DNA of 64,000 nucleotides, taken from NCBI GenBank assembly GCA_963770485.1, contig CAVYPX010000019.1:1-64000 (forward strand), written 5' to 3'. The position numbers were made by a program, and so were the translations under genes. Positions within the stretch are counted from its first letter, which is position 1. Each line of letters begins with the position of its first letter. Under the pieces are notes generated by a model. It had not been told where the DNA came from, searched no databases, and saw nothing but the letters and a program-made list of their open reading frames with translations. This document shows, piece by piece, positions 42,609-52,001 of the stretch. This DNA is from CAVVEC01 sp963770485. Its GTDB lineage: Bacteria > Acidobacteriota > Terriglobia > Terriglobales > Acidobacteriaceae.

Positions 42609-44921
42609 ATGGAACGGCGCGACTTCCTGAAAGTTACGGTGCTGACCGGGGCGACGGCGGCGCTGAGCGGATGCGAAAAGCCGGCGCAGCAACTCGTCCG
42701 CTTTGTCCCCGAACAGGATCTGGTCCCGGGTGTGGCCGTTTGGAAACCGAGCTTGTGCACGCTCTGTTCTGCAGGCTGCGGATTGACGGTTCGGGTGATG
42801 GAGGGCGAAGCCGAGGTCGTTCGCAAGGGGCAACTTGGCCTGATCAAGATGGGTCTTGCCAAGAAACTGGAAGGCAACCCCGATCACCCCATAAATCAGG
42901 GGAAGCTCTGTGCCCGCGGGCAGGCTGGTCTCCAACTCACTTATCATCCGGATCGAGTACGAGGACCGCTCAAGCGCTCCGGCCCTCGGGGATCGGGCAA
43001 TTTCCAGCAGATCACTTGGGAAGAAGCGCTTGGCGAAGTGGTCTCGAAGCTACAAGAGCTTCGTTCCCAGAAGCAGGCCGGGGCCCTGCGCTTCCTGATT
43101 GGACGTCTGCGCGGTCAACGCCGTGAACTGATCGAGGAGTTTCTTAAGACTGTCGGTTCCTCTCCGGCGATGGTATTTGATCCGCTGGACGAGCCAGTTT
43201 TGCGGCAGGCAAATCTGCTCAGTTTCGGTCGCGCCACGATGCCGTCGTTCGATTTGGCGCACGCCAATTACGTCATCTCCTTCGGCGCGGATTTCCTGGG
43301 GACGTGGAACTCTCCGGTCGCGCAGTCGATCGCGTACGGCGAAATGCGGCAAGGACACCCCGGCAGCCGCGGCAAGTTGGTGCAAGTCGAGCAGCGAATG
43401 TCGCAGACCGGGGCGAACGCTGACGAGTGGGTTCCCGTGCGTCCCGGCATGGATGGTGTGTTGGCGTTGGGCCTTGCCCATGTGATCCTCAAGGAAAAGC
43501 TCCGCCCGACCAGAGAGAACGGCGAGACACTCATCGCGGGATGGCAGCAAGGTCTGCCTGACTATTCGCCCGAGGCGGTCGAGAAGACGGCTGGGGTCGC
43601 AGCGAAGCGAATCGAGCGATTGGCACGTGAAATGGCCGCCCACACACCCGCGGTCGCCATGATCGGAGGGGCGCCCCTCGCCCAGACCAATGGCCTGTTC
43701 AGTGCCCTGGCCGTGAATGCGCTCAACGCACTACTAGGGAGTGTGGGTACGCCGGGAGGAATGTTCTTCACGCCACGGCCGCCACATGCGGAACATGAGT
43801 GGGGAGGCTTCGCTGCGGCGAGCGATTTTGCCGGCCAATTTCTCGCGGGCAAGCTTGACGATACGCACGTCCTCCTGCTTTACAACGCTAATCCCGTGTT
43901 TGCCACGCCCGCTGCCTGGAAGGTCCGGGATTCGCTGGAGAGAATCCCCTTCATTGTCAGTTTTGGGAGTTTCGTGGATGAGACGAGCGCGTTCGCCGAT
44001 CTGATTCTGCCGGATCATTCACCGCTGGAATCCTGGCTGGATGACATTCCCGAGTCCGGCACAACCCAAGCCGTGGTCAGCCTGGCAGCGCCGGCGATGC
44101 TTCCACTGCACGACACCCGCGCCATGCCCGATGTGCTGCTGCAAATTGCGCATCAACTCGGCGGCGACGCAGTCAAATCTCTTCCCTGGCAAAGTTTCGA
44201 CGAAATGCTACAGGCATCAATTTCGTCGCTTAGAACGGCCGAGACAAGCCCGCCGGTTGATCCGGAGAAATTCTGGGCCAAAGTGCAAGAACAGGGTGGG
44301 TGGTGGAGCGAAAAGATGCGGAGCGACGCCAAGCAAACCATCGCTTCGGTCGCTTTCGGCGGATCTGCTTCCAAGCAACCTGCCTTCAAACAGCCTGCTT
44401 TCAGACAACATGGAAAGCCCGAGTCCGCCCTGCCCCAATTCGACGGCGCCGAGCATGAATTTCCCTTTCATTTTCACCCTTACGTCTCGCAGGCGTTCCT
44501 CGACGGCGCGCTCGCGCATCTGCCCTGGATGCAGGAAATGCCGGACGCGCTCTCCACGGTCATGTGGGGCACGTGGATTGAGATCAACCCGAAAACCGCT
44601 GCGAAACTTGGCATTGAACAGGGCGATCTCGTCGAAGTTCGCTCCCAGCATGGCAAGTTGCAGGCACCCGCGCTGGTGTCTCCTGGAATTGCTCCCGACG
44701 TGATCGCAATGCCTTTCGGCCAAGGGCACGAGAACTTCAGCCGGTATGCCAGCGGTCGTGGCGCCAATCCTATGACGATACTGGCGCCGCTGCAGGTGGC
44801 TGAGACTGGATCGCTCGCCTGGGCGGCGACACGCGTGGATATCTCCAAGGTTGGCCGAGGGAAACTAGCCCTGTTCGCTGGTGGTCTGCGGGAGCGGCCG
44901 AGTGAATTGGAACACCGTTAG
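42609..44921 (+). CDS. Molybdopterin-family catalytic subunit, Tat lipoprotein
   Basis: About 770 residues from the ATG at 42609. It begins MERRDFLK, a twin-arginine signal, followed by a lipobox (LSGC), so it should be exported folded and lipid-anchored. Next are the FS0-type ligands CTLCSAGC with a fourth Cys in GKLCARGQA, then the long MopB fold (ADFLGTWNSPVAQS, ADLILPDHSPLESWLDD) and a C-terminal molydopterin dinucleotide-binding region (GIEQGDLVEVRSQHGKLQAPALVSPGI). In classical alternative complex III the ActB homologue lacks the FeS ligands in this domain; here they are present. Whether it binds Mo is not decidable by eye. Confidence 0.9.
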   Translation: MERRDFLKVTVLTGATAALSGCEKPAQQLVRFVPEQDLVPGVAVWKPSLCTLCSAGCGLTVRVMEGEAEVVRKGQLGLIKMGLAKKLEGNPDHPINQGKLCARGQAGLQLTYHPDRVRGPLKRSGPRGSGNFQQITWEEALGEVVSKLQELRSQKQAGALRFLIGRLRGQRRELIEEFLKTVGSSPAMVFDPLDEPVLRQANLLSFGRATMPSFDLAHANYVISFGADFLGTWNSPVAQSIAYGEMRQGHPGSRGKLVQVEQRMSQTGANADEWVPVRPGMDGVLALGLAHVILKEKLRPTRENGETLIAGWQQGLPDYSPEAVEKTAGVAAKRIERLAREMAAHTPAVAMIGGAPLAQTNGLFSALAVNALNALLGSVGTPGGMFFTPRPPHAEHEWGGFAAASDFAGQFLAGKLDDTHVLLLYNANPVFATPAAWKVRDSLERIPFIVSFGSFVDETSAFADLILPDHSPLESWLDDIPESGTTQAVVSLAAPAMLPLHDTRAMPDVLLQIAHQLGGDAVKSLPWQSFDEMLQASISSLRTAETSPPVDPEKFWAKVQEQGGWWSEKMRSDAKQTIASVAFGGSASKQPAFKQPAFRQHGKPESALPQFDGAEHEFPFHFHPYVSQAFLDGALAHLPWMQEMPDALSTVMWGTWIEINPKTAAKLGIEQGDLVEVRSQHGKLQAPALVSPGIAPDVIAMPFGQGHENFSRYASGRGANPMTILAPLQVAETGSLAWAATRVDISKVGRGKLALFAGGLRERPSELEHR

Positions 44922-44930
44922 GAGAATGGA

Positions 44931-45635
44931 ATGGCACATCGCTGGGGTATGGTAGTGGACCTGGATCGCTGCACTGGCTGTGAGGCCTGCGTGATCGCCT
45001 GTCGCGCCGAAAACAACATCGCCACCGTAGGAGAAGAGCAAGCGCGGAAGGGGCGCGCCATGCACTGGATTCGCGTCGAGCGCTACTACGAGGGCGAATT
45101 CCCAGATGTGCGAGTGAAGTTTCAGCCGGTGCTCTGCCAGCAATGCGACGCCGCGCCCTGCGAGCCCGTTTGCCCGACTTATGCCAGCTATCACACCGCC
45201 GAGGGTCTGAATGCCCAGATCTATAACCGGTGCATCGGCACGCGCTATTGCGCGAATGCCTGCCCGTACTCCGTGCGCTTCTTCAACTTCTTCAATCCTG
45301 CATGGGAGAAGCCTCTGCACTTGCAGTTGAACCCCGACGTATCCGTACGGCAGGTCGGCGTCATGGAGAAGTGCACGTTCTGTGTGCAACGAATCAAAGC
45401 CGCGGAAATTCACGCGAAGGCGGAGAGTCGCGAACTCAAAGATGGAGAACCCGCCCCCGCCTGTGTGCAATCCTGCGCACCCAAGGCGCTCGTGTTCGGC
45501 GACCTCAATGATCCCGAAAGCGAGGTGTCGCGCCTGTCGCGCTCTCGCCGGGGGAGCAAATTGCTGGAGGAACTCGGAACTCAACCCAAAGTGACTTACT
45601 TGCAGCGGGACTCGTGGAATGACGAAAACCTCTGA
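44931..45635 (+). CDS. Four-cluster ferredoxin subunit (ActB2/PsrB-like)
   Basis: 234 residues with four groups of Cys ligands: CTGCEACVIAC, CQQCDAAPCEPVCP, CIGTRYCANACPY and CTFCVQR with CVQSCAPKAL. This is the DmsB/PsrB type with four FeS clusters, wiring the catalytic subunit to the membrane quinone subunit and the cytochrome. In alternative complex III this domain is fused behind the MopB domain; here it is a separate gene 9 bp downstream. No signal peptide, so it is probably co-exported with the Tat subunit. Confidence 0.93.
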   Translation: MAHRWGMVVDLDRCTGCEACVIACRAENNIATVGEEQARKGRAMHWIRVERYYEGEFPDVRVKFQPVLCQQCDAAPCEPVCPTYASYHTAEGLNAQIYNRCIGTRYCANACPYSVRFFNFFNPAWEKPLHLQLNPDVSVRQVGVMEKCTFCVQRIKAAEIHAKAESRELKDGEPAPACVQSCAPKALVFGDLNDPESEVSRLSRSRRGSKLLEELGTQPKVTYLQRDSWNDENL

Positions 45636-46995
45636 GCAGATCAACCAGGACTTGCTGCGGCCGGTGGGCCGGACCTCGCCCCGTTTCTTCTTTGTGGTCG
45701 CGACGCTGGGGTTGATCGTGCTGGCCGGATTCTCCGCCTGGGGCTATCAGCTCTACAACGGAGTCGGCGTCGCCGGCATCCGGCGGCCCGTGTTCTGGGG
45801 CTTCTACATTACTAACTTCGTCTTCTGGATCGGAATCAGTCACGCCGGAACCCTGATCTCTGCCATCCTGCGCCTGTCGAACGCGGGCTGGCGGCGTCCT
45901 ATCACGCGTTGCGCTGAGGTCATCACGGTTTTTGCTCTTTCCATCGGCGCCATGTTTCCGCTCATCCACCTGGGCCGCCCGTGGCAGGCCTTCTGGCTGG
46001 CCCCGTACCCGAACCAGAGAGGTTTGTGGCCAAACTACCGCTCTCCCCTGGTGTGGGATTTCTTTGCCATCAATACTTACCTGATCGGCAGCATCACATT
46101 TCTGATCCTGCCGATCATTCCTGATTTCGCCCTGGCTCGCGACAAGTTCTCCGGCCGGCGCAAGAAACTCTACACGGTTCTATCTTTAGGATGGCGCGGC
46201 ACACAACGGCAGTGGCACCGCTTGGAGACAGCCATGCACATCATGGCGATTGTCATTATTCCGGTAGCGGTATCGGTGCACACGATTGTCTCCTGGGATT
46301 TTGCCATGACCCCGGTGCCCATGTGGCATTCGACGATCTTCGCTCCTTATTTCGTTGCGGGCGCCATTTTTAGCGGGATCGCTGCCCTGATTGTGGCCAT
46401 GGTCTTCCTGCGCCATTTCCTTCGCCTGGAGGAATACCTGCAGCCGGTCTGCTTCGATAATCTCGGCAAACTTCTCCTCTTGATGAGCCTGCTGTGGTTT
46501 TATTTCGTCTTCGCCGAGCGCCTGACCACCTGGTACGGCAACGAGTCTTCGGAGATAGCTGTGCTGTGGCTTACTCAGCGCGGGCCCTATCGGTATCTGT
46601 TCTGGCTGATGGTGGGCTGCAATTTTGTGATCCCGTTTCCCTTGCTGGCGATCAAGAGGCTGCGCACGATCACCGGAACTTTCATCGCATCGCTTGCCAT
46701 AGTGATCGGCATGTGGCTGGAACGGTACCTGATCATCGTACCCTCTTTGTCCCGCAAGTTTCTGCCGTATGCGTGGGGAACGTATCGTCCGACCTGGGTG
46801 GAGATTACGATCACCGCCGCCACCTTTGCAGGAATGGCTCTGCTTTATGTGATCTTTGCCAAATTTGTTCCGATCATTTCCATCTGGGAGTTGAAGATCG
46901 GGGAGAGAGAAACGGCAGGTTTACCTCAGAAAGCGAGCGAAGTCGAGGTGGCGTCAGGTCCGCTTCGACCGGTCGTTCGCGGAGCAGAAACATGA
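45619..46995 (+). CDS. NrfD/PsrC-like quinone-interacting membrane subunit
   Basis: 458 residues with about ten transmembrane helices. Features of the family include FWIGISHAGTLISAILRL, the RPITRCAEVITVFAL helix and PLWRSP-like segment NYRSPLVWDFFAI. It binds menaquinol at the periplasmic side and, in PsrC/ActC, is suspected of proton translocation. It overlaps the ferredoxin gene by 17 bp and the next gene by 4 bp. Conserved in alternative complex III and related complexes. Confidence 0.93.
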   Translation: MTKTSEQINQDLLRPVGRTSPRFFFVVATLGLIVLAGFSAWGYQLYNGVGVAGIRRPVFWGFYITNFVFWIGISHAGTLISAILRLSNAGWRRPITRCAEVITVFALSIGAMFPLIHLGRPWQAFWLAPYPNQRGLWPNYRSPLVWDFFAINTYLIGSITFLILPIIPDFALARDKFSGRRKKLYTVLSLGWRGTQRQWHRLETAMHIMAIVIIPVAVSVHTIVSWDFAMTPVPMWHSTIFAPYFVAGAIFSGIAALIVAMVFLRHFLRLEEYLQPVCFDNLGKLLLLMSLLWFYFVFAERLTTWYGNESSEIAVLWLTQRGPYRYLFWLMVGCNFVIPFPLLAIKRLRTITGTFIASLAIVIGMWLERYLIIVPSLSRKFLPYAWGTYRPTWVEITITAATFAGMALLYVIFAKFVPIISIWELKIGERETAGLPQKASEVEVASGPLRPVVRGAET

Positions 46996-47495
46996 ATCCT
47001 AAGGCAGCTCTCTACACGATGTGTTCCGATCCGGCTTCGGCGCAGCGCACGGTTGATGCGCTGCTCTCAGCTGGGGTCAGAACGGAAGACATCACGGTGA
47101 TTTCGTCAGAACCCTTCGATGGCTTCGAATTGGCACGCCACGAAAAGGCAACTCTCATGCCCTGGTTGGCCGTACTGGGCGCAATTCTGGGAGGTGCCGG
47201 CGGTTTCTTGCTGGTATCCCAGACTCAGATGAGCTATCCCATCGTCACGGGGGGCATGGCCATCGTTACCCCGTGGAGCAATGGAATCATTACTTACGAA
47301 CTGACCATGCTGGGCGCGATCCTGACCACGCTGCTGGTCCTGATTTTGACCGCGCCCCTGCTGCGCTGGAAGCAGGAGCCTTATGATCAGCAGGTCTCGG
47401 ATGGCAAGATTCTGGTGGGGGTAACCCATACCTCCGGGAACTTTGACGAAAAGGTGAGAGAGATTTTCAGCCCGGGCGGTGGCGCCGCGAAATAG
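46992..47495 (+). CDS. DUF3341 (ActD-like) membrane protein
   Basis: 167 residues. A short soluble N-terminal domain (ALYTMCSDPASAQRTVDALLSAGV) precedes two transmembrane helices (about 58-80 and 96-118), then a soluble C-terminus. DUF3341 proteins are the ActD subunit of alternative complex III, and its presence argues for that type of complex. The ATG overlaps the stop of the NrfD gene by 4 bp. Last core gene of the operon. Confidence 0.88.
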   Translation: MNPKAALYTMCSDPASAQRTVDALLSAGVRTEDITVISSEPFDGFELARHEKATLMPWLAVLGAILGGAGGFLLVSQTQMSYPIVTGGMAIVTPWSNGIITYELTMLGAILTTLLVLILTAPLLRWKQEPYDQQVSDGKILVGVTHTSGNFDEKVREIFSPGGGAAK

Positions 47496-47593
47496 TCAGT
47501 ACTTTTTCTTCAGTGCAAAGGAACCATCCGAGGCATTATGATTCCTAATTGCCTATGGCCGCCGAGGGTCGGCTGCCGGAAGTGAGGTCCGCT

Positions 47594-47959
47594 ATGAAGA
47601 TTCTGGCTTACACCTTGGCCATCGCCACCGTTTTGACCACTTTATCAATATCAATGAGTAGAGCTGCCGCCACATCACGACCCGCAGCAACCCACGACCA
47701 GCCGACGAGCCTGGTTGGGGTTGTGGTGGATGCGTTATGCGCAGGTAAGACGGCGCATCGAAATGCCGCCGATTGCGCGCGACTGTGCGCCAAAGCGGGC
47801 GCCCGGTATGCCCTGGTGGTGGACAACAAGATCTACGTCCTGGATGCGGACCAAAAGCTCAGAGAGCAACTGGATCTGCTGGCTGGCGAAAAAGCGAAAG
47901 TCGTCGGCACCGTCAACAGCGAAGTGATGAAGGTAAGTTCCGTCGCTCCATCGAAGTAG
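47594..47959 (+). CDS. Small secreted Cys-containing protein, paralogue of 41558-41950
   Basis: 121 residues with a signal peptide. The mature part repeats the pattern of the gene at 41558: GVVVDALCAGK ... DCARLCAKAGARYALVVDNKIYVLD and a beta-rich C-terminus with AKVVGTVNSEVMKVSSV. It lies 98 bp downstream of the ActD-like gene; GAGG precedes the start. Periplasmic; function unknown. Confidence 0.78.
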   Translation: MKILAYTLAIATVLTTLSISMSRAAATSRPAATHDQPTSLVGVVVDALCAGKTAHRNAADCARLCAKAGARYALVVDNKIYVLDADQKLREQLDLLAGEKAKVVGTVNSEVMKVSSVAPSK

Positions 47960-48047
47960 CGTGACAGTCACCCGCGACCATGGGGCGTTCGCTCACTAAG
48001 CTGGAATTTAAGCGTCTTACCAGAAGCAATCAAATTGGAGGGACTTT

Positions 48048-48401
48048 ATGAGACTCCGTTACCTCCTGCCAGGGTTACTGGCATTGACCACAGTCGGCAC
48101 AACTCTAGCCCAGGAGCAACCGTCCCAACGTACCCAAGACTTTTCCGCGCTGCTCAGGTTCAGCGTTGAATCGCTGCCTGACCGTGCCAGCCAGTACCAT
48201 CTGCCTAAAGATTCTCCGGACCAGCGCGATCGGGTGGACAGAGAATCGGGAGCGGGCGCCGTCTGCTACACCATGCGCAGTTATTTAGTCCGGCGCGAAG
48301 ATCCGCAATCCGACGTGATCGCGTTTGCCGGTTACAAGGAATGCCAGCTAGCCTCCAAGTTCCAACTGAAGACCACCCTGGCCACTGCTCCCAACCCATG
48401 A
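48048..48401 (+). CDS. Small secreted protein of unknown function
   Basis: 117 residues: signal peptide (LLPGLLALTTVGTTLA), then a polar segment and a Cys-containing end (AVCYTMRSYLVRREDPQ ... YKECQLASKFQ). GGAGGG lies 6 bases before the ATG. The two Cys could form a disulfide. No family recognised. Confidence 0.7.
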   Translation: MRLRYLLPGLLALTTVGTTLAQEQPSQRTQDFSALLRFSVESLPDRASQYHLPKDSPDQRDRVDRESGAGAVCYTMRSYLVRREDPQSDVIAFAGYKECQLASKFQLKTTLATAPNP

Positions 48402-48517
48402 ACCAGGCTGGCCCGGAAGAGCCGAGCCCGCCTGACAATTCAGGATAACTTCCGGCCATGTGCATTCGGGTGAGGGCTGGCGCAAGTTTCGCGTTCGGGT
48501 GGGTCGATCGGTTCTGG

Positions 48518-50353
48518 TTACTGCTGGACTTCAATCGACACGACATCACCGATGGCTGGTCCGCTTTCACGGTAGTTGACTGCCACGTCCTGGCTTTTCC
48601 AGCCGCATGAAAAGCGATCGGCGCCAATCACAGCCACGTGGCCGGTATCCGCAACGTTGAAGGTCCAAGTGGCAGTCCCGGATTTCACCGTGAGCACGGC
48701 CTTCGGGGCCGTCGAACAATCTACGGCGACCAACTTGCCCTTTAGGAAGCGGACCGGCTTTGCCATTGCCGTGCTAGCCGTAACCGTTTCTGAACTTGCC
48801 GGACTTCCTTGGGCGCTCTCCGTTGAAGGTCCATTGATCTCGATTCTGAGGCGTAGTGCGCTCGCCGGCTCAGACTTCATCATTTCGACAATTGTCATGG
48901 TTTCGCTCGCGCTGGCCGCGATGTTGGAGTCGCTGCTTTTGCAGAGCAGCTTGAGCAGTCCGAGCGATTCATCATATCGCTCAATCGCCATGTCCATCTG
49001 CGCCAGGTTGAGCGCGTACCATTCATTTCGAGGATTCAACAGAAATGCCTTGCGTATGGTGCTGGCGGCGGTTTTGTGTTTTCCTTGCGACAAGTAGACA
49101 AATGCCAGCAAGTGGTAGGAGCCGGCAAACTCCGGATCAAGAGCGATGGATCGCTCCAACTCCTTCTGCATCTTGGCCAACTGCACCGGATCGCTGACGA
49201 ATTCCGGCCCGTGCTCCATCTGAGCCAGCAGGGCAGAGTAGTAAAACACTCGAGGATCGTTGGAATCGTGAGCTGCGGCTTGAGTGAAGTATTCCCCAGA
49301 ACGGTGAAAATCGCGCTTCATGAGGTAGGCATAGCCCAGTCCCCGGAGTGCGGCGGCGTTGTCGGGTTGCAGCTTAAGAACTTCCGCGAACTCATCTGCA
49401 GCCTTGTTCTGGTAGTCCCGGGAATGCAAATGAATGTCGGCCAGCACGGCTCTGGCGTCGGTGACCGGCATCGGCTTGGCCGCAAACGAATGGCTATCGA
49501 CCCCAGCCGGCGACGGTATGAGGTAATAGCGGTAGCGGCCCACCTGCCAATAACGGTTGATGGCTTTATCGAAGTCAGGCGCGCTCATCCCAAACGTCTG
49601 CTGGATGGCTTGTTCGACAGGTGCGCTGTGATTCACGACTTGGTCGAAATAAATGCTCAGTTTCGGGATCAACTGGTTGTCATACAGGTAATGCACCACC
49701 AGCCAGGATTCCGCATAAAACACTGAGCGATGATCTCCGCTCTCGTTATAGACACTTGAATTGCGCTGTACTCGAAACAAATCGGCCACCTTCATCAGTC
49801 CAGTCTGCTGTAACACCTGCAGATTTCGCTCAGAAGACAGTCCGACGTCCGCCTTCTTTCCGTCAACTTTAATGGTGGAGAAATATTCGGCAAAGCCTTC
49901 ATCAAACCAGGGTTGTATTTCTGCCCCCGTGTTCCCGTTCAGCAGTTGGTGGGCATATTCATGAAAGACGACCTGCCAGGGATCTTCAGCAGACATGTCC
50001 AACAGGATGAACCCTCGGTCCGAGCTGCCCTGGAAAAGTCCGTCAACTTCTGTCGGTTTGCCCTTCCACAGTGGCGCAAACTGCTTCATTTCCTTCTTGT
50101 TCCGAAACGCGACAATCTGAAGCGGAAGCGGTAGGCTGACTTTTGCCTTGGCCATCAAAGCGCCGAATACCGCGTGCATCTGTTCAAAACGGAGGGCGAC
50201 TTCCCGGCCGCGATTCTCCCCGGCATCGGTGACTACAGAGAAGTTTTGTGATCGGATTTCGATCCATTCCGGCTCGCTCGCCAAACCGGGCAAAACCAGC
50301 AGAAATTCAAGCGCGAGCAGGCCAACACGACGGACAGCCAAATTGCGAGTCAT
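48518..50353 (-). CDS. Secreted metallopeptidase-like protein with TPR tail (DUF1570-like)
   Basis: 611 residues with a signal peptide. Residues ~30-260 contain WIEIRSQNFSVVTDAGENRGREVALRFEQM and the zinc motif FHEYAHQLL with a downstream GFAEYFST that could supply the third ligand, as in gluzincin-like DUF1570 proteins. The rest is a run of TPR-like helices (AALRGLGYAYLMKRDFHRSGEYFTQAA and similar). The last ~100 residues form a small beta domain (VRFLKGKLVAVDCSTAPKAVLTVKSG). A likely periplasmic protease or interaction protein. Confidence 0.82.
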   Translation of the reverse strand: MTRNLAVRRVGLLALEFLLVLPGLASEPEWIEIRSQNFSVVTDAGENRGREVALRFEQMHAVFGALMAKAKVSLPLPLQIVAFRNKKEMKQFAPLWKGKPTEVDGLFQGSSDRGFILLDMSAEDPWQVVFHEYAHQLLNGNTGAEIQPWFDEGFAEYFSTIKVDGKKADVGLSSERNLQVLQQTGLMKVADLFRVQRNSSVYNESGDHRSVFYAESWLVVHYLYDNQLIPKLSIYFDQVVNHSAPVEQAIQQTFGMSAPDFDKAINRYWQVGRYRYYLIPSPAGVDSHSFAAKPMPVTDARAVLADIHLHSRDYQNKAADEFAEVLKLQPDNAAALRGLGYAYLMKRDFHRSGEYFTQAAAHDSNDPRVFYYSALLAQMEHGPEFVSDPVQLAKMQKELERSIALDPEFAGSYHLLAFVYLSQGKHKTAASTIRKAFLLNPRNEWYALNLAQMDMAIERYDESLGLLKLLCKSSDSNIAASASETMTIVEMMKSEPASALRLRIEINGPSTESAQGSPASSETVTASTAMAKPVRFLKGKLVAVDCSTAPKAVLTVKSGTATWTFNVADTGHVAVIGADRFSCGWKSQDVAVNYRESGPAIGDVVSIEVQQ

Positions 50354-50539
50354 ACCTGCCCTTTGCCGAGTATGGTAGCAGTTTTGGACACCAATGTTCT
50401 GAGAGCCCCTAACCTGCAGTCACTCCGCTCTGTGCTGGCCGTCACTGTGCAATTGCCAGGTTAGGCGGACAATTAAGTGGGAACTGGTGTGAGATCGCTT
50501 CTGCCATATACGTGTACTTCTGGCAGAAAGGAGGCAGTC

Positions 50540-51019
50540 ATGTTTCCGATCAGATTGATTCAGCTCATCGAAGCCCATGCTGACAACTTGTCCGAGGGAT
50601 TGATGCACAAACTCAAGAAATCGGACCAGTGCAGTGAATTGTTGCGCAAAGTGTCCGCTGATGAGTTGAAACGGCGTACCTACGAAATTTACCGCCATCT
50701 CAGCGATTGGTTGCTGGGCAAGACCGAGACCGAGATCGAGGAACGCTATATCGGCCTGGGAGTACGGCGTGCCAAGCAAGGCGTGCCTTTCAGCGACGTG
50801 CTGTGGGCGGTCAGCGCAACCAAGGAGTACCTCTGGGAGTATTTGCAGCAGGAAGGCCTGCTCGAAGAGCCAGTGGAGTTCTTTGGCGAAATGGAACTGC
50901 TGCAGTCATTAGAGCGTTTCTTCGACCGTGCCCTGTACTTTACGGCTATGGGGTACGAAGGCGCAGGACGAGGCGAGGTCGAACATGCGCCGCGCATCCA
51001 TGTGGTTGCGCGGAAGTAA
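50540..51019 (+). CDS. RsbRD N-terminal-domain-like protein
   Basis: 159 residues, with a strong AAAGGAGG ribosome site. The whole protein resembles the RsbRD_N sensory domain (LIEAHADNLSEGLMHKLKKS ... YRHLSDWLLGKTETEIEERYIGLGVRRAKQGVPFSDVLWAVSATKEYLWEYL), a helical globin-like fold. In stressosome proteins this is followed by a STAS domain, which is absent here. It may be a stand-alone sensor. The promoter should lie in the 180 bp before the gene. Confidence 0.8.
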   Translation: MFPIRLIQLIEAHADNLSEGLMHKLKKSDQCSELLRKVSADELKRRTYEIYRHLSDWLLGKTETEIEERYIGLGVRRAKQGVPFSDVLWAVSATKEYLWEYLQQEGLLEEPVEFFGEMELLQSLERFFDRALYFTAMGYEGAGRGEVEHAPRIHVVARK

Positions 51020-51156
51020 ATTGCTGTCAGGTCCTTCGGGACGCAGGATTGTTGCACCGAGCATGAGTTGGATGACTGTGCCTGTGGCCGGTCCGCAAGA
51101 TTCCCCAGGCACGGCCGGGTGTGGGATGTTGTTCGTGTCCGAACCCTGATCCTGAA

Positions 51157-51339
51157 TCAATGCATCAGGCTCGCCACGCCGTGAATGATCACAGCCCACA
51201 GCAGCAAAGATACGGGAAGACACAGCATCACGGCCGCTAAGACGTTTCCATCCGATTCAGGGTCAATTTCTCGGCGCTGGGGAAGAAACAAACTGGGCGC
51301 GCTCGTGATGCAGATGGTTTGGGGGAGTTTTCGTAGCAT
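51157..51339 (-). CDS. Small single-pass membrane protein
   Basis: About 60 residues ending in a long hydrophobic helix (NVLAAVMLCLPVSLLLWAVIIHG). AAAGGG lies 6 bases upstream of the chosen ATG at 51339. No family known; included as a low-confidence tail-anchored protein. Confidence 0.45.
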   Translation of the reverse strand: MLRKLPQTICITSAPSLFLPQRREIDPESDGNVLAAVMLCLPVSLLLWAVIIHGVASLMH

Positions 51340-51700
51340 AACAAGCCCTTTATATTTGCAGTCGATCCAGTCGACCGTGATCGCCATCACTTCTGACTGT
51401 GATCTGGAGCTGAGGCAAAGGCAGGTCCCGTTACGACGTGCGCACACGCTTTATGCGCATGACCTCAAACCCCGCACCAACACTCTCGTGTTGACCAAAG
51501 AAAAAAGGGCGGAACCGTGTGAGTTCTGTTCTCCGACCATCTTCCCGAATTGGAATACTGACTATAGCCGGGGTCAGTGACCCGGCACGAAATTACCTGA
51601 CCTGCCCAGGCAGGAGCGTGTGATGCCGATCACGATTCCCATGACTTGAGTCACCGCGCCGGTGACAGTCGGCTCTCAATAATCTTTACCAGCAATAATC

Positions 51701-51752
51701 AAAGAGGCTCCGCGCGAAAGAATAAAGAATTGGGCCGGCGCGGAGCCTCTTT
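51701..51752 (+). terminator. Strong hairpin, possible terminator
   Basis: A perfect 15-bp stem: AAAGAGGCTCCGCGC (51701-51715) pairs with GCGCGGAGCCTCTTT (51738-51752), with a 22-base loop, then one more T. The A-rich start and T-rich end make it terminator-like in both directions, although no gene end is close by. It may terminate an unrecognised RNA. Confidence 0.5.
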
Positions 51753-51962
51753 TGTGGCTGCAGACCGCAGGTCATGCGGTGCGCCGGCGAGCGTCTTCTC
51801 GCAGGTTGGCAGCGGCGCCGAGTAGATCAATTTGGCTCCGGTCATTAGTCCCCTTGTTTTTCCACAGGTCGACTGCTTACGCTGTCTTGCCAACGGAGGT
51901 TCTTACCTCTGCGCCGCGACCAACGGAGATGAGTTCTCTGTGCCCCGCAGCTTCTAAACGCG

Positions 51963-52001
51963 AAATCCGCCGCGTTGTTGGTGACCAATGCGGCGGAATT
52001 T
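51963..52001 (+). other. Second hairpin in the gene-poor region
   Basis: AAATCCGCCGC (51963-51973) pairs with GCGGCGGAATTT (51990-52001) with a single-base bulge and a 16-base loop. It lies about 165 bp upstream of the GH114-like gene. Confidence 0.5.

Noticed and set aside
51857..51865. DnaA-box-like TTTTCCACA
   Set aside because: A single copy with one mismatch and no cluster of boxes, so no origin can be claimed here.
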